Shown: positions 29,201 through 44,200, counted from the stretch's first letter. The stretch: DNA of 64,000 nucleotides from Priapulus caudatus (GCF_000485595.1 NW_014577651.1:89798-153797), one strand, 5' to 3'. Notes: generated from the sequence alone by a model not told the origin. A program made the numbers and translations.

Positions 29201-32200
29201 CTGACCCTTTGAAACAAGCGATCCCTCTTCCTCATAGATTTCTTTAAGGAGGATGACAACCAAGGGATTGAAGCCTTATTACGAATAACCTTATGAGGGA
29301 CATAGGAATTTACACCTGAGGTGATAGCCTGTTTAATTAGCAACCAATTAGATTCAAGGGATCTCTTTGACGGATCACTGGAAAAGTATGAGACATTAAA
29401 CTCAGTAAAATGATTTGAAAGTGCCTCTTTATCAGCCTTATCAAAAAGAAAGAGTTCTTAAGTTAGCTGCTTTGACTGGAGAAAGATCTAGATTAAAGAT
29501 GACACAATCATGGTCACTAATACCAGGGACCACAGATATAGATGAAACTAAATTGGAGAAATTAGTAAATACTAAATCAATAATGTTTCTACAAGATTCA
29601 GTACATCGGGTAGGCTGAGTAACAAGTTGAGCCAAGGAATGATTAGCACACAAATCGAGCAGTTGACTACATAAATGAGTATCTCGTTGGCCAGTCACTG
29701 AATAGGACTGCCCATCAATTCCAGGCAAATTAAAGTCACCACAATTAAGTGTAGGTGGATAAGACTCATTATGACGAGAGAAGAAAGCATTCACATAATT
29801 AGCTATTCCAATGAATTGATCAAGAGGGGGCCTGTACCCAATCATAGAATATAATAGCTTAGAATTCTTAATATTTAGCTTCACCGAAGTGAGTTCAGCT
29901 CCTTCATCAAAAGAGGTAACTAAAGAGCTAGAAGTGGACTTCTACCTAGGGGGCAAAACCCCATTTTTGGGGTAAACCAGAACCGGGATGCTATAAAAGG
30001 TTGTATGGTATCAACGTGTTCAGGGGACTTCCCTGAACAACTTCCAGGTGGACAACCTTAAAAATATGCTGCTGGAAAAAAATGGCGGCCATTTTTCAAA
30101 ATGGCCACCGTGTGTAATTAATGATGATCAATTTTTAAGATCATGTTTGAATAGAACTTCCTCTCACCATGTGTGTGGTATCATATTAAAGGGAATTAAA
30201 TTCTCTACAAGATGGTTCCACATTTAATTGGCTTGGTGATGATTTTAATGACAATTTTGGGCCAAAAATGTGATTTTTTACCATTTTTTCCCAAAATATA
30301 AATTGCACCAAAATACAATTTTCTCCATATTTCAAAAGTCCTTTTGAGTAATGAATTGAAACTTTTCAGGAAATTGCCCATATTTATGATTAATATTGTC
30401 GCAAAAGCTCAAGTTTATTGCTTTTCTAACCATAAAGTTATATTGCTCCAAAGTTAACATTTTGATATTAACTAAAAACAGCATTTTGTACATTATCAAG
30501 TATAGTGGGGTATCGCGTGTCATGAAAATAGCTCCCGTAGGATTTTTTTGCTAAAATTGACCTTTTTTTACTTTATCGAGTTGATTTAGGGTCAAACTAT
30601 CAGAAAATAGTGGGGATCAAATTTTCCGACCCCTCGACCCTCCGGTGGAGGGGCTTTTCTTTCCCATGACCCCCTGAATGACCCCGGGCCTGTTTCTGCT
30701 AATAATGAACCTATTATCACGATCCTGGCGTCATTTCAGGGGATTGGGATGATGCTGAGTCTATTTATCACAATTTCAAAGCGACCGGAAGTGGCCATTA
30801 TCGACTTCCGGTTACGATCTTCGTTAAATTCAATGTCATTATCATGGCAGTGATAAACTTGGTCATATAGTACCTCTTTCTATAGGTTTTCAGGCATGGG
30901 AAGACAACTGGTGCAGTCATTTTTGCGATCAGATAGTCATGACAAGAGATAAGGGCACTTTAAGTGGCTATCGCAGACTACCGGTTAGGATCGACTAGTC
31001 AGATCTGGTTGTCTTGTCTGGCAACAAGAAGCAATTTTTCCTTGTCCGAATTTTGATTTTACTTGTCCAACATTTTTTTACAGTCTATGAGCCGTTAAGG
31101 TATATTTTGGGTTCAGTACATATCATATTACAGTATATACATGGAAAATCGTAAGGAAACTCAGAGTGTGCGAAGCGAACCTCGTCAATACCCTCGCAGA
31201 CGTCTACATTGGGAGCAATTACTAGAGGATTCTTGAGGAGTATTGCCCACTGGGTACCGCCTCGCTGAGGAAAATCACTGTTCTTCCATCTATAAACTAC
31301 ACTTTATTGAACTAATATCGAAATAAAGCTCCAAACATGCAACACAACGCCGCGTACTCGCGATACGTACAGTCAACACGCACACACACAATACACGCTA
31401 GTGTTATGATATTGATTTATTTCACTGCCCACTACAATGCACTGGACCAATGACGTATGCTAACTGTTCCACGAACACAAACAGAAACTAGATTTGACTA
31501 GAAAGATTTGCAGGCTTGCTGGATGATTTTCACTTTTAGAACACATTTGGATTCTGCCAACACGACTGCAACATTATGTCTAGTATATGTTGAAACAGCT
31601 ATAGCTAGTGCATCTGTCCAAGTTGTATATGCTTTCTAGGTGTGAGCATAGTATGACAATTAGTAGTTTGCATGTAGTATAGTTGCTTTCTGCATGGTGC
31701 TTGGTTGCTAACACGCATGGTGGTGGATTTGTCATTGCGTGGACTGAGTGAGGCAAGATGACAAACCAGGCAGGAAAACGAGTGGTGGAGGGTGCCTTAT
31801 CACTGAAACAAGAACACAAGAGGAGGTGCTCGGACACAGACGTTGACTACACAAAGTGCATCATATGCCAAGGACTTGGTGGAAAGGGACTACACAATGT
31901 CACAACAAAAGACAAGCTTGTTCTGGCCATGATGGCCAGACAAGATGAGACTTTCCAGAAACTCCAGCATGACTCAGCTGCAGATACGTGGGTGGCAGAC
32001 AAGACACCCAAGTGGCACGGTAATTGTAGAAACTGGTACACCAATGAGAAGGGTTACAGACTGGCTGAGAAGAAGCACCTAGGAGGTAGTACTGATCCTG
32101 AAGACTTGGCCAAGCCAGGGTGCAGTACCTCTTTCCATCAGTCAAGTTCAACCAAGCTCACCAGGACCAACACACCAACATTTGATGCAAAGAAAATATG

Positions 32201-35200
32201 CGTCATCTGTAACAAACAGTGGAGGCTGGGCAAAGAGCCAACTTGCAAAGTATCTACTAAGGGCAGTCAGCAGTGCATCATAGACAAGGCAAAGCAGCTC
32301 AACATAAAGGACATTCTTCTTAGACTGATTGGTAAAGGCCATGACATGGTGGCCAATGACATATCATACCACAGCCCATGCATGGCTGCATTCAAAGCAC
32401 ATCGAGTCCCTACTGGGAGGTCTACAAAACAAAACCTTTATGACGTCGCGTTCAATCGACTCGTACAGCAGCTAGAGATTCCCCTCTTCCGTGACATGTG
32501 TGGCTTCCTGGTAAAATCACTAAGAGACCAATACAGGACCATTCTCCGAGAGCTAGGGGTGAAAGAAGCGCACACATATCAATCTATCAAACTGAAGCCG
32601 AAGCTGCAACAGCAGTATGGCAAGCGAATCTCCATCATCGATCAAACCTGTGGATCAGGATTCATTTGTGCATCAGCCATACCCCTTGGAGATGCACTCG
32701 AGAAGCTGAGGTATCTAGAAGCAGAACAACATGTGGATAAAAAGCACCATATACTTCATCAGGCAGCAAAGATACTCCGAGCTGATTGCAAGCAGTGCAA
32801 ACGGCAGTCCAAAGATGAACAGTCAATGGAGATTTCTTTCGCGGCTGCTGACAGGCTTATTCCTGATTCCCTCTTCAATTTCACAGCCACGCTTCTCAGT
32901 GAGAAACCAACAAAACTGCAGAAATCTGGGAGAGTATTGGTCAACCAGCCAACTACAGAGAAGGTCCTCATCGCATCACAGCAACTGCTGCAACATGTTG
33001 CTGGTGTACCCACTCCATTGGGCACAGCCACGGCCTACCATGTGTTCAACCAGACACGCAGCAAGTCCTTGATCACGCTGAACAACCGGCTAGGACAGGG
33101 CATCACCTATGACCGCTTGCATCGCCAACTGACTGCCCAGAGTGCTGACATCATGCGACAGGTGGTAGAAGATGGGGTGTATATCCCAGAGGTCATGGCA
33201 CGTGATACACCACACGTCTTTGCCATGGACAATCTTGACTGGAAAAATAAGACGTTGGAAGCTTCAATGCGACAACCGCAATCATCGTTGAAAATCCACA
33301 GGTGACTGCCAACCAGTCAATGGGAGGGGAGGATGTCAAACTCTCTGTCCCAACTTCTGGAAGACTGAAGACCCTCTCTGATGTCCCCAACCAAACCATT
33401 CCTATGTGTCACATATCTGCAAAAGATAGACAAAATTCGAGGTCCCTCCGTAGCATTGGAGATGTGGAGAGTTTGGCGACTCCATCTGACAACTCTGCTG
33501 AAGCAATGCTGCTCGTGTGGCGACTAGGAAGAATGGCATCAGCATCACAACTATTGTATGTTCCATCTGAAGAAGAGGAAGCCTTGCCTGGCTTTTCTGC
33601 TTTCTGTGTTAGGCTCTTACCACAACGAAGCAAGCAAGATAGGCTACCTGCCTCTGATTCCAGCTTCTCCAACTGACCCCGCTGTGCTCAAGGAGGAGAT
33701 GACAAGGCTGGTAAAGACGTCACATGCACTTGGTGACAATCATACAATCATCACTGGTGACCAAGCCACATACGAACTCGCAGTAGCGATCAGGGACAAA
33801 CACCATGTTGAGTTTTCCAGCGTAGTCTTGCTCCTGGGAGGCTTTCACCAGGCACACAACTATGTGAAGGCAATCTGTAAGATCATCAGGGGTGCAGGAG
33901 CAAAAGATCTTCTGGTCACAGCTGGCCTGTGTCAGGAGGGGACTGCAAGAAAGATGTTTGGGGAGAAAGCCGACTATTATCAGACAGTTCATGCAATCAG
34001 AATTCTTAGTGAGGTCATGTGGCTTCTCAGATGGGAGTCATTCGAAGCCTGGGTGGCCGACAGAGATACCACTCAGTGGCAAGGTAGTGTTGAAGACCTG
34101 TTGAAGAGGCTGTTTGAGAACAACATTGCCGTGACTGAGCAGCTGGAGATGATCCGAAATTCCCACACCCAGCTAGCAGCTCTTCAAGATCAGATGCTGG
34201 ACTTGCAGAACTCACTAGGCGACCATCCCACAGCTCTCTTCTGGTCCAATTTCCTGGATATGGCAGACATACTGCACAGATTCCTCTACCATCAACGAGA
34301 AGGAAACTGGATGGGCCACCTGTATGAGTCGGCAAGGATGCTCCCCTACCTCACTGCAGCCGGGCACTACAAGTACGGACAGCAGTCCCTGCCTTTGTAT
34401 TTGGCAGAGATGAAGAAGCTGCCCAACACTGCTCCCGACGTCCACACTGCACTGATGAAAGGAGTGTTTGTTGGAAGGCGAGCAGCTGGCAGCCACAACG
34501 CCGTCTCTCCTGACATGCTCCTTGAGCAGACGTATAATGCAGATGCCAAGGAAGAGAGTGGTCTGGACGGCATAACACTGAACGAGGCTGCTCGGACCAA
34601 ATGGATATACACCAAACCTGTCACGGCAGCGCTCTCCGCAGAACTGAAGTCTATGTTGCACCTGAACACTGCCAACCCGCATCACGAGTCCGGTCCAACC
34701 CGAGTGGCAAGAGATGCAGAGATGGTCCAGAAAGTGATAGCAGCCATGGAGACCAACCCATTCTCAGCAACAATGCCAGCCCTAGTTAATCTATCAACGG
34801 GGCAGCGTGCAGAGGCAGCAGTCCAGGAACACCTCATCGGTGTGAAGGAACTTGGTCTGAAGGCATTGTCCAGTTCCATATCCAGTGATCAAAAGAAGAC
34901 GTCCATCGTGAGGTTGAAAACCTTCCACACGCAAAATTCAAAGCCAAAGAAGTCGACAAGGAACAGTGCACCAGGCAAGAGTGATGAAGTAGCTGCCCTT
35001 CTTCGCATAACACAGATCATGGCCAGTGGTGGAGATGTCGACATCGTCAACTTTATTGGCAACCATGAGTGTAGTAAGATGCCCCCGTCTTTATTCAATG
35101 AAAGTGGAAGCATGAGGGCTGCAGGTACAAAAGCTAGTCTCGTGAAGACCTTGAAGGAGGAGACTCAAGTGACCAGTGTTGCTGATCTGCCACAAGGAAA

Positions 35201-38200
35201 CCTGAAGACAGCAGTGGTGGTTGACGCAATGCATGCCATACGCCACTGGTCATTCAAGAAAGATGAAACATTCGGAGCCATTGCTGATCGTTACAAGCAC
35301 CAGCTGCTGAAAGATGTTCCTGCTGGCACAGGGATCATACATTTCTGCTGTGACCGATACAGTGAACAAAGCCTCAAATCAGCAGAGCAGCAGCACAGGT
35401 ACGGCCGATCCAGACCAGCTAAGGTGTTTGAAGTCAGTGAGCAGTACCGAGCCCCAGACCCACAAGAATTCTTCTCAGTATCAGCCAACAAAGCTGGACT
35501 TCTGAGTTTCCTGTGTGAGACGTGGACCGAGAGTGAACAGCTAGATCCAGCACTGGGTTCAACTCGCCTTTACCTAGGCAGAGGATTCAAGGAAGAAACC
35601 CGGAGTGTGCTGCTCACCGAAGGGTCCGCAACTGACGTCACTGACTTGGAGTCTACACAGCAGGAGGCTGATACAAGAGTCATGCTTCATGCTATATACA
35701 GCGTTCAGAATGAAGATGTTGAGAGAGTGATCATCCACGGCAATGACACGGATATCATCATCATCTGTGTCTACTATGCCACCACTATTTTAAAAGATCT
35801 TGGCTTGCTGAACTGTGGGTGAGAACTGCCACGGAGAACTACCTACCCATACACCAAATGGCTGTGGCACTGGGACCTTCGCAGTGTCGTGCACTACCAT
35901 TTATCCACAGCCTGAGTGGAAGAGACACGACAAGCTATCCTTTCTTTACTGGTAAAAAGGCCTGGATGAGCAGTAGCAAGACTACAGATATATCTAAACT
36001 TGAAGACTTTGGCGAGCAAGGTCAGCAAGACATCACATTAGAACTCATCGACCAGGCACGCAAGCTTGTGGTCACCGTCATCACTGTGTACTCTAACAGA
36101 GCTGATGACTTCGAGGAGTGTGATCTTGGAAAACTGAGGGTCTACAAATTTCTGAATAACAGGTCAACTTTGCTGAAGCTGCTACCACCAACAGAAGATG
36201 CATTTCTACAACACCTACGACGTGCAGCTCTAGCAACGTTCATAGACAAGAGTGCACACATTGGCAGGCCAGAGCTTTCCCCATTTGAGGAGTATGGCTG
36301 GGCTCTGCAGGATGGGAAACTTGTCCCAGTCCCTTCAACTCAACCAGCCTGGCCGCAGACAATGACAAAGGCCATCGCGTGCGGCTGCACCAGAGGGTGC
36401 AACAGAAACTGTTCCTGTGTGAAGAAGGGTGTTGCATGTTACATTGGATGTCGCTGCCAGGGATCTGCAACCAAGTGCAGCCGTGTTCAGTACACTGCAA
36501 TATTTGACAGCAGTGAAAGTAGTGACTTGGACAGTGACAATTAACTAACACACAGTGACAAGTAATTTTATGTTTGATGTATTAATAGTGTCCAAGGTCT
36601 ATTTGTCATTCTGTCCCATTATTCTGTTCACAATTAAAATGACAGTAAACGTTTATTATTTGTGTTGTTCTTTTTCATGCTCAGCTTACAGATTTAGAAT
36701 CAAGAGAAGGAACATTACTATATAAAATTAAATTAAACTAAAATTAAAACTAAATTAAATTTGAACCCTGCCATTTTCTGATAGTTTAACCCTAAATCAA
36801 CCCGATAAAGCAAAAAAATAAATTTGAGCACAAAAATCCTACGGGAGCTATTTTCATGACACGTCATACCCCACTATAATGTACAAAATGCTGTTTTTAG
36901 TTAATATCAAAATGTTATCTTTGGAGTAATATAACTTTATTGTTAGAAAAGCAATGAACTTGAGCTTTTGCGACAATATTAGCCATACATATGGGCAGTT
37001 TTCTGAAAAGTTTCAATTCATTACTCAAAAGGACTTTTGAAATATGGAGAAAAATGTATTTTGGTGCAATTCATATTTTGGGAAAAAATCGTAAAAAATC
37101 ACATTTTTGGCCCAAAATTGTCGTTAAAATCATCACCAAGCCCATTAAATGTGGTATCAACTTGTAGAGAATTTAATTCCCTTTAATATGATACCACACA
37201 CATGGTGAGAGGAAGTTCTATTCAAACATGATCTTAAAAATTGATCATCATTAGTTACACACGGTGGCCATTTTAAAAAATGGCCGCCATTTTTTTCAGC
37301 AGCATATTTTTAAGGTTGTCCACCTGGAAGTTGTTCAGGAAGGTCCCCTGAACACGTTGATACCAAACAACCTTTTATAGCATCCCGGTTCTGGTTAACC
37401 TGTCTTGACCCCTGGGTATTCTTAACCGCAATGAACACGCTACCACCATGACGGTTACGATCTTTCTTATAATAATTAAAGTTATCGGGAAACAACTCAC
37501 TGGATGGGATAGAGGGGTCCAGTTTAGATTCAGTGCCAAGAACAATATCTGGCAATTGATCATTAATTAGGTTGAGGAATGCTAGATTAGCCTCTCCTTT
37601 TATGCTATTGAAGTTACCCAAAAGGAATTTCAGTTTATTCCTAGGACAAGAATTTTTAGCAGTGCGTTGAGGAGGAAGTTGAGCACTGACGTCTTGGAAA
37701 GAAGTAGAGGCCTGAAGGGGGGAAAAGGAATTTGGCTGCGACAAATCATCAATGTCAAAAAAAACTATCGGAAAGATTAGGAAGACCACACTGGAAACAA
37801 ATCCAAACTAAATTTGGGGAATTAACATGTTCTAAGAATTTCACCTCTTCCAATCCAGAGCAACGGAAATGAAACCATGTAGTACATACATCCCAACAAA
37901 TTGCTTTCTGATTGGATCGACAGGGCTTCCAACAAGAACCACAAGGGAATTTAATCCGGCCAGGGATAAGCTCAATATCACCACTCAAAATAAGTAAAAA
38001 TACAAAGCCACAATTTATACTTTTTGCTAGAAACATGACCAATGACAACTTGATGGGAGCTAGTAGTATTAGGTAAAAGTAGAGGTACTTCTAAACACTG
38101 TAGGATAAAGGAAATAGCAGGACTAGAGCTAAGAGCGTAAACATGAGATGCTGCATGCAAATACCAGAATAAGAAAACAGCAAAAATTAATGTGATTATG

Positions 38201-41200
38201 TGATATATACAATAAATAAACAAATCAACAGCAAATACAAGCAAGTAGAGTAGAGCACACAATGTAGCTATGTCGATTGCGTAGTTTAAAAAAGGCCTCC
38301 AAACCGTGGGAAAACACTAAAAAATTTATGACTCAAAATATCACTTCATGAATGTTAAAAACTACAAGATTGCACTTATTGGCAGATGCTTGGAGGTTTA
38401 AAATACACGTAAATCACGAAAATAAATATGTATAATGAAAGTGTCAATGACACTATAGCTCACCTTGGGTGTGATAGAAGAGGGAGATGATATTTAAAAT
38501 TTGGTAACTGTTTCATTTATGATGGACCGAAATGTGATCAAATGTCCTTATTCCCTGTTTTATACTAATCGAAATTTTAATATTTTGTTTCAGGGTTAGT
38601 TTTGCTGCGAAAATAAATGTTTCAGATCTGAAAGTCTGAAATCTGGGCGAGAGATGGCGCTACGCCTAAATGATCGCCATTTTGGTTTTCGATTATCGCG
38701 CAAATAAAAGTAATAAAATATTCCAGTCAAATTATTGTAACAAAGAATCTAAAACACAATATTACACGTAGGTATGATTCGGTAGATAAATTTAACAAAA
38801 CGAATGAATCTAGATGGCCATTTCCATTTTTGCCAAAATGTGGGCGTGGCTCGAAAGTAGGGTGACTGGTGTGCTCCAAAAGAGGACGTTCAACTCTCTC
38901 CCTTCCATAGGAGTAACAACTATATGCAATTTGAAACATGTGGGTCAAACGGCTCTTGAGTTATCGTTGACCGTAGGCTGACACTGAAATGCATAGTGAA
39001 ATTGCCAAAATCAACCTAATTTGCATAATTTAAAAAAAATATCAAAACCCCTGTGATATGTTTTGGGGCCAGTCGTTATTCATTCACATACCAAAAATGA
39101 ACAAAATCCGTTGAACATGCCCTGACTTATGGCCATTTCTATTTTTGCTAAAAATTGGGCGTGGCTCGAAATTAGGTCAACTGGCGTGTCACAAAATAGG
39201 ACGTTCACACCTCTCCCATAGGAGTAACAACTGTATGCAATTTGAAACATGTGAGTCAAACGGTTATCGTTGACCGTAGCCAAATGCTGACGGACGGACG
39301 GACGGACGACGCCCCATATGGCAATAGCTCATCTTGAAGATGTCAAGGTGAACTAAAAATGCAGGCCCGTAGCCAGCTTTATATTGGGTGGGGTTCGTTT
39401 TTCAATGTTGGCAATTTGCTCGGCAGGGGCGTGTACAGGATTTGCACCAGGGGTGGTCTAACCATAACCCAAAGTTGCGAGCACGCGAAGGGGGGGTCTG
39501 GGGGACCCTCCCCCATAATTTTTTTTAAATTAGACCCCCTCAGATGCGTTTTCCGCGCGAGCAAGGGGGGGTCCGGACTCCCTGGACCCCTCCTGTACAC
39601 GCCCCTGCTCGGGCGCGAAGCGACCAGGCGAGGGAGCCAAGCGACCGAGCGGGGGGAGAGTGTGGGAGGGGGGTGTTCACTGTTCACCATCCCGCACGAT
39701 GGAGATTTTGCAATTATTACACTAAAATGGAGCGACCTGAGGTGAAATTCTTGCAAATTTAAACAACATTTTTTTTTGCTTGGGGGTGGGGTACGTTCGA
39801 ACCCCCCGAACCCCCCCTGGCTATGGGCCTGAAATGTATATATAAATATATATATACATACATTTTATGAAGGATACAGTCATGGTTACGGACAGGTGCC
39901 TCTGTAAAGGGCATTGCAACATAACTGCTCATCAAATGCAATCAAACACATCTATTTAATAAAAGAGATGTCGCTCTACGCTCTCGATGAAAATAATCAA
40001 AAAAAGTATCGCTAATTACATGACAGCAAAATTGTGAATTTATATCAGAAACAGCAAAGGGTTGGGACCTAAATTTAGCCATAAGTTGTTCATAGTATGA
40101 ACTAAATGAAAGTGTCAATGACACTGTAGCTCACCTTGGGTTCGATAGAAGAGGGAGGGGGATATATAAAGCAAGAGTATATATGGGAGAACTCCCATTA
40201 TATAGCATATCTCCCATTTTATACTCTTGAGCAGATAATGATATATGCATAAGTTTTGATGCGAAAATAAATGTTTCAGATCTGAAAGTCTAAAATCTTA
40301 ACGAGAGATGGCGCTACGCCTAAATGATCGCCATTTTGGTTTTCGAATATCGTGCAAATAAAAACAATAAAATATTCCAGTCAAATTACTGTAACAAAGA
40401 ATCTAAAACACAATATTACACGTATATATAGGTATGATTGTAGAGTTGTTGACCAGTTAGACGAAATAAATGTAATAGGACGTTGTTATCTCTCCCATAG
40501 GAGTAACAACTGTTTTGGGGCTAGCCTTACACATTCACATACCAAAATTTAACAAAATTGAATGAATTTAGATGGCCATTTTCATTTTTGCCAAAAAGTG
40601 GGCGTGGCTCGAAAGTAGGTCGACTGGTGTGCTCCAAAATAGGAAGTTCAAATCTCTCCCATAGGAGTAACAACTGTATTCAATTTGAAACGTGGGTCAA
40701 ACGGTTCTTGAGTTATCGTTGACCGTAGGCAGACTGAAATGTATAGTGAAATTGCCAAAATCTATCTAATTTGCATAATTAAAAAAAAACAAGTGCCGCG
40801 AAGCGACAGCGCTCATCTAACGTCTACTGCGGTGACTCTGTGGTGGAGTGGTGGGATTCCAGATGAGACGGGATACTAGAGAAGCGTTGCCGAAAGGAGG
40901 TGTTGACCCGAAGTGCTGAGCGCAGATCTTGCGCGCAGTTCCGCGGCAAGGCGCACGCGGGAACGTCCTACGACAGTATGCAGCGCTGGCAGCTATGGAT
41001 CCGTGGCGCCGGCCTAAACATCGCGCGCACGATCATAAGCATGCCATAGCTGCGAGCGAACAGTCCACAAATTTAGTGGGGACACAGAGGGGCAGACATG
41101 TTGGGACGTGAACAGTGTTCACTTGTTATAAAAAACATATGTCTCCTTTTTCCGTAAACCGAGACGTGTATAGTCCACGACGAGAGTCGCAAAAAATCAC

Positions 41201-44200
41201 AGAAAGACTAGACGAAATTTCGCGTTCGGCGAACCTTGCCCAGTAATGGGAAATGGCTGGCAAGGACAAAGGCTATATAGACTGGGACTCCTCCCACCTG
41301 ATTACCCATCGAGTGAAACTAAAGCCTAATGCCCGGAGAGAAATGGAAGAGGCGAATGAGCACAGCTCTATGGGAGACCTAAATAGGCCGCGCGCAAGGC
41401 GGCGAGCGCAGGCAGGCAGCACTGCCTATTCAACATCTCCTCGTACGAGCCTCGCCATTGGAACGTTGCAAAAACGTTGCAGTGTTGCGGCTGACAGCCA
41501 TTTCCATTACTGGGCAAGGTTCGCGAACGCGAGAATTTCGTGAGTCTTTGTGTGATTTCGCATGACACAGCTCATTTACGAACAGAGACATTATGTTTTT
41601 ATAACAAGTGAATACTGTTGTTCAAGGAGAAACAAAGATGGAAGCTGTTGAATGTGTATTCGTGCTGTGAAAGTTTCAAATGAAGTGAGCGTCGAGCGAA
41701 TTTTGGCAGCACGCTTTCCTACCTGCTATATATATTAGTGTAAGCGTGCAACAGTCGCGCCGCGAGAGCAATGGCAGCCGGCAGCGTACGTTGGACGTAG
41801 GATTTCGACGGAATTTACAGGAAACTGTCGGCAATAATAGGTCCAAGAGAGTAGGCCTATGCTATAGAAACATGAAGAAGTTGGTAGTAAATTGATTTCG
41901 TATTTAGTTAACATTATATTTTATTATATTTAGTAGGAGTACTAGTAACACTAACAGGAGTCGTCATTATTAGTAACTTACTAGTACCGGTAACACAGTT
42001 TGTCATTATTAGCTCCTGGTAGTAACTAGTACTAGTACTAGTAGTCCTGGTACTTAGTAGTACTAGTAGTAGTAGTACAATTACTATTAATTATTGTAAC
42101 ATATACTTGTAGTAATAGAAGTATTCGTAGGTGTGGATACAATTCGTTGCTCGCATTGGGGGATCGTGTTAGATATCATATATATAGGTGCCTATGGAAT
42201 CACGAGGCTGAGTCGGAGCACTCCGGAATTTCACGTGAATTCTTACGGAACACTTACAGTTCAAGCTTCCCACTGTTCACAGTTTAGACACTTCTGACAC
42301 CATGTTGAACTCTTTAGTTTGATGAGGAGTGTAACTATGCAGAGATACAATAGCAAATAAGAGTGAATGAAACTAACTGTAAACTGGATTTATTACGAAT
42401 AGCGAAGACATGTTGTATTGTTCCTATATATCGGATCCTCTAAACTCAGGCAGTCAACGCTACGCATGAGCGCTATATATTGTTACAATGTGAACAAAAA
42501 AGTCAAAGTCGGTTTTTTACAGCAAACCAAGCGCGCCTAGTAGCGAACAAAGAATTGGGAGCATTTCTAGCCAGTCTCGACCTAACTGGGTAGTGGGAAC
42601 CCTCGTGCAATGGGCAGAACTGCTCAATTCAGCGATAAAATGGCTTCCACCTATACCTAGAGAGGACTCGAGCAATGGGGTTGGGAAGAGGGCAGCAAAA
42701 TCGATAAAGTGCGCCGCTAGGGCGGCGTTTGAGCGCTTCGCGCGGATATCCAGATGAGACGGGATACTAGAGAAGCGTTGCCGAAAGGAGGTGTTAATCC
42801 AAAGCGCTAAGCGCAGATCTTGCACGCGGTTCCGTGGCAAGGCGCACGTGACCGCGGGAACGTCCTACGACAGTATGCAGCGCTGGCAGCTATGGATCCG
42901 TGCGCCGAATGAATTGGCCGACGCACGGATCCATAGCTGCCAGCGAACAGTCCGCAATTTTAGTGGGGGACACAGAGGGTAGACATTTGGGACGTGAACA
43001 GTGTTCACTTGTTATAAAAACATAATGTCTCTGTTCGTAACCGAGCTGTGTGACGCAAAATCACAGAAAGACTGACGAAATTCTCGCGTTCGCGAACCTT
43101 GCCCAGTAATGGAAATGGCTGCAAAGAGAATGGCTGTGTAGACTGGGACTCGCTCCCACGTCGATTACCCATCGTGACTAAGCTAAGCGAGAACCACGTA
43201 GCAATGCTCGAGAGGTCTATGTCCCCGGGGTACGGCCGGAACGTACCCTGGTACGGTCTGATATACCGGAACGTACCCTGGTACCATCTAATATGCCGAA
43301 CCGTACCTCGCCTACTCCACTAACGAGTCTAGGGAGTCGCTTACGCCTACTCCCTAACCCGAACCGTAACCCAAATCCTAACCCTAATCCTAACCCTAAT
43401 CCTAACCCTAACCATATCAAATAGTGACCAAGGTACGTTCCGGGTCTAGGTATTGCTAGGGTTACAAGACAATAGACAATCTGTATAGACAATCCGTCGC
43501 ACAGCCTGGTCGGGCTACCGACCACCGCCCCGTATGTAAACAAATTTGTAAAGCTGCATCTATGCTTGTTACATACTTATATTTATAGTCGTTAGTCTGC
43601 CCATAACAAAATTCGACTTTCCTTTTAATTAGATGACGTTCCGATGAAAAAAATTTCAGTTGCGGCTCGTCATTATTTAACGAATCAAACGACGAACAAT
43701 AAGAAATAGTCCAGTTGCCAAAATGTTGACCCTGCAATGTTAATTACTCTAAACTTTTTTCATGGAAATGTGTTCTATATAGTTAGGAGAGCTGATTTAG
43801 ATTTAGTTGCTACTGTGCAACGTTGAGCATTTCTTGAATTCAAGATGGCCGCCGCCGTCGATCTTGGATTTTGTCAATTACAATTTTGATCTCGATGCCC
43901 AGGTGTCAATGCAATACCTTTTTAGGGGTTTCGAGGCAGGAGTCCATTTCTGGAGTTATCTTTTAGATATGAGTCAATGTCAAGGTCAAAATGACGGTCA
44001 ACGGTCAAAATATGACATTTTAATGTAAATTCACTGTTCATAGATAGTAATATATAGGCTGACAACTACCGACTTGAACATTACGAGACCAAATGGGATG
44101 AAAACACCCACACCATGGTCATGGAGTTCACCCAGCATCCTGCGGCATCATCGAGACAGGAAACATTGGTGTGATCAGCAGCTCACGATCCTCGGTCAAG

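Larger units (their letters stand above)
29943..37418 (+). mobile_element. TIR element A: nuclease/CXC-encoding DNA transposon (7.48 kb)
   Basis: TIRs of about 650 bp (29943-30608 and 36773-37418) with ends TACCTAGGGG and CCCCTGGGTA. TTC stands outside both ends (29940-29942, 37419-37421); if the outer T is counted as target, it is TTCT and the element is one base shorter on the left. It encodes a single large protein gene (31758-36544) with three frameshifts. No other gene and no DDE motif recognised. It is inserted in the endonuclease region of the LINE, itself in a WDR81 intron. The closest named group I would test is Academ, which I recall as having 3-4 bp duplications and an XPG-type nuclease. 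Confidence 0.9.

Noticed and set aside
31758-36544. Element A open frames as a host gene
   Set aside because: They lie fully between 650-bp TIRs with a target duplication and the same protein type occurs in two other TIR elements nearby.
37755-38048. PHD-finger protein as a host gene
   Set aside because: It is followed in order by a LINE endonuclease start on the same strand, so it is the 5' part of the LINE.
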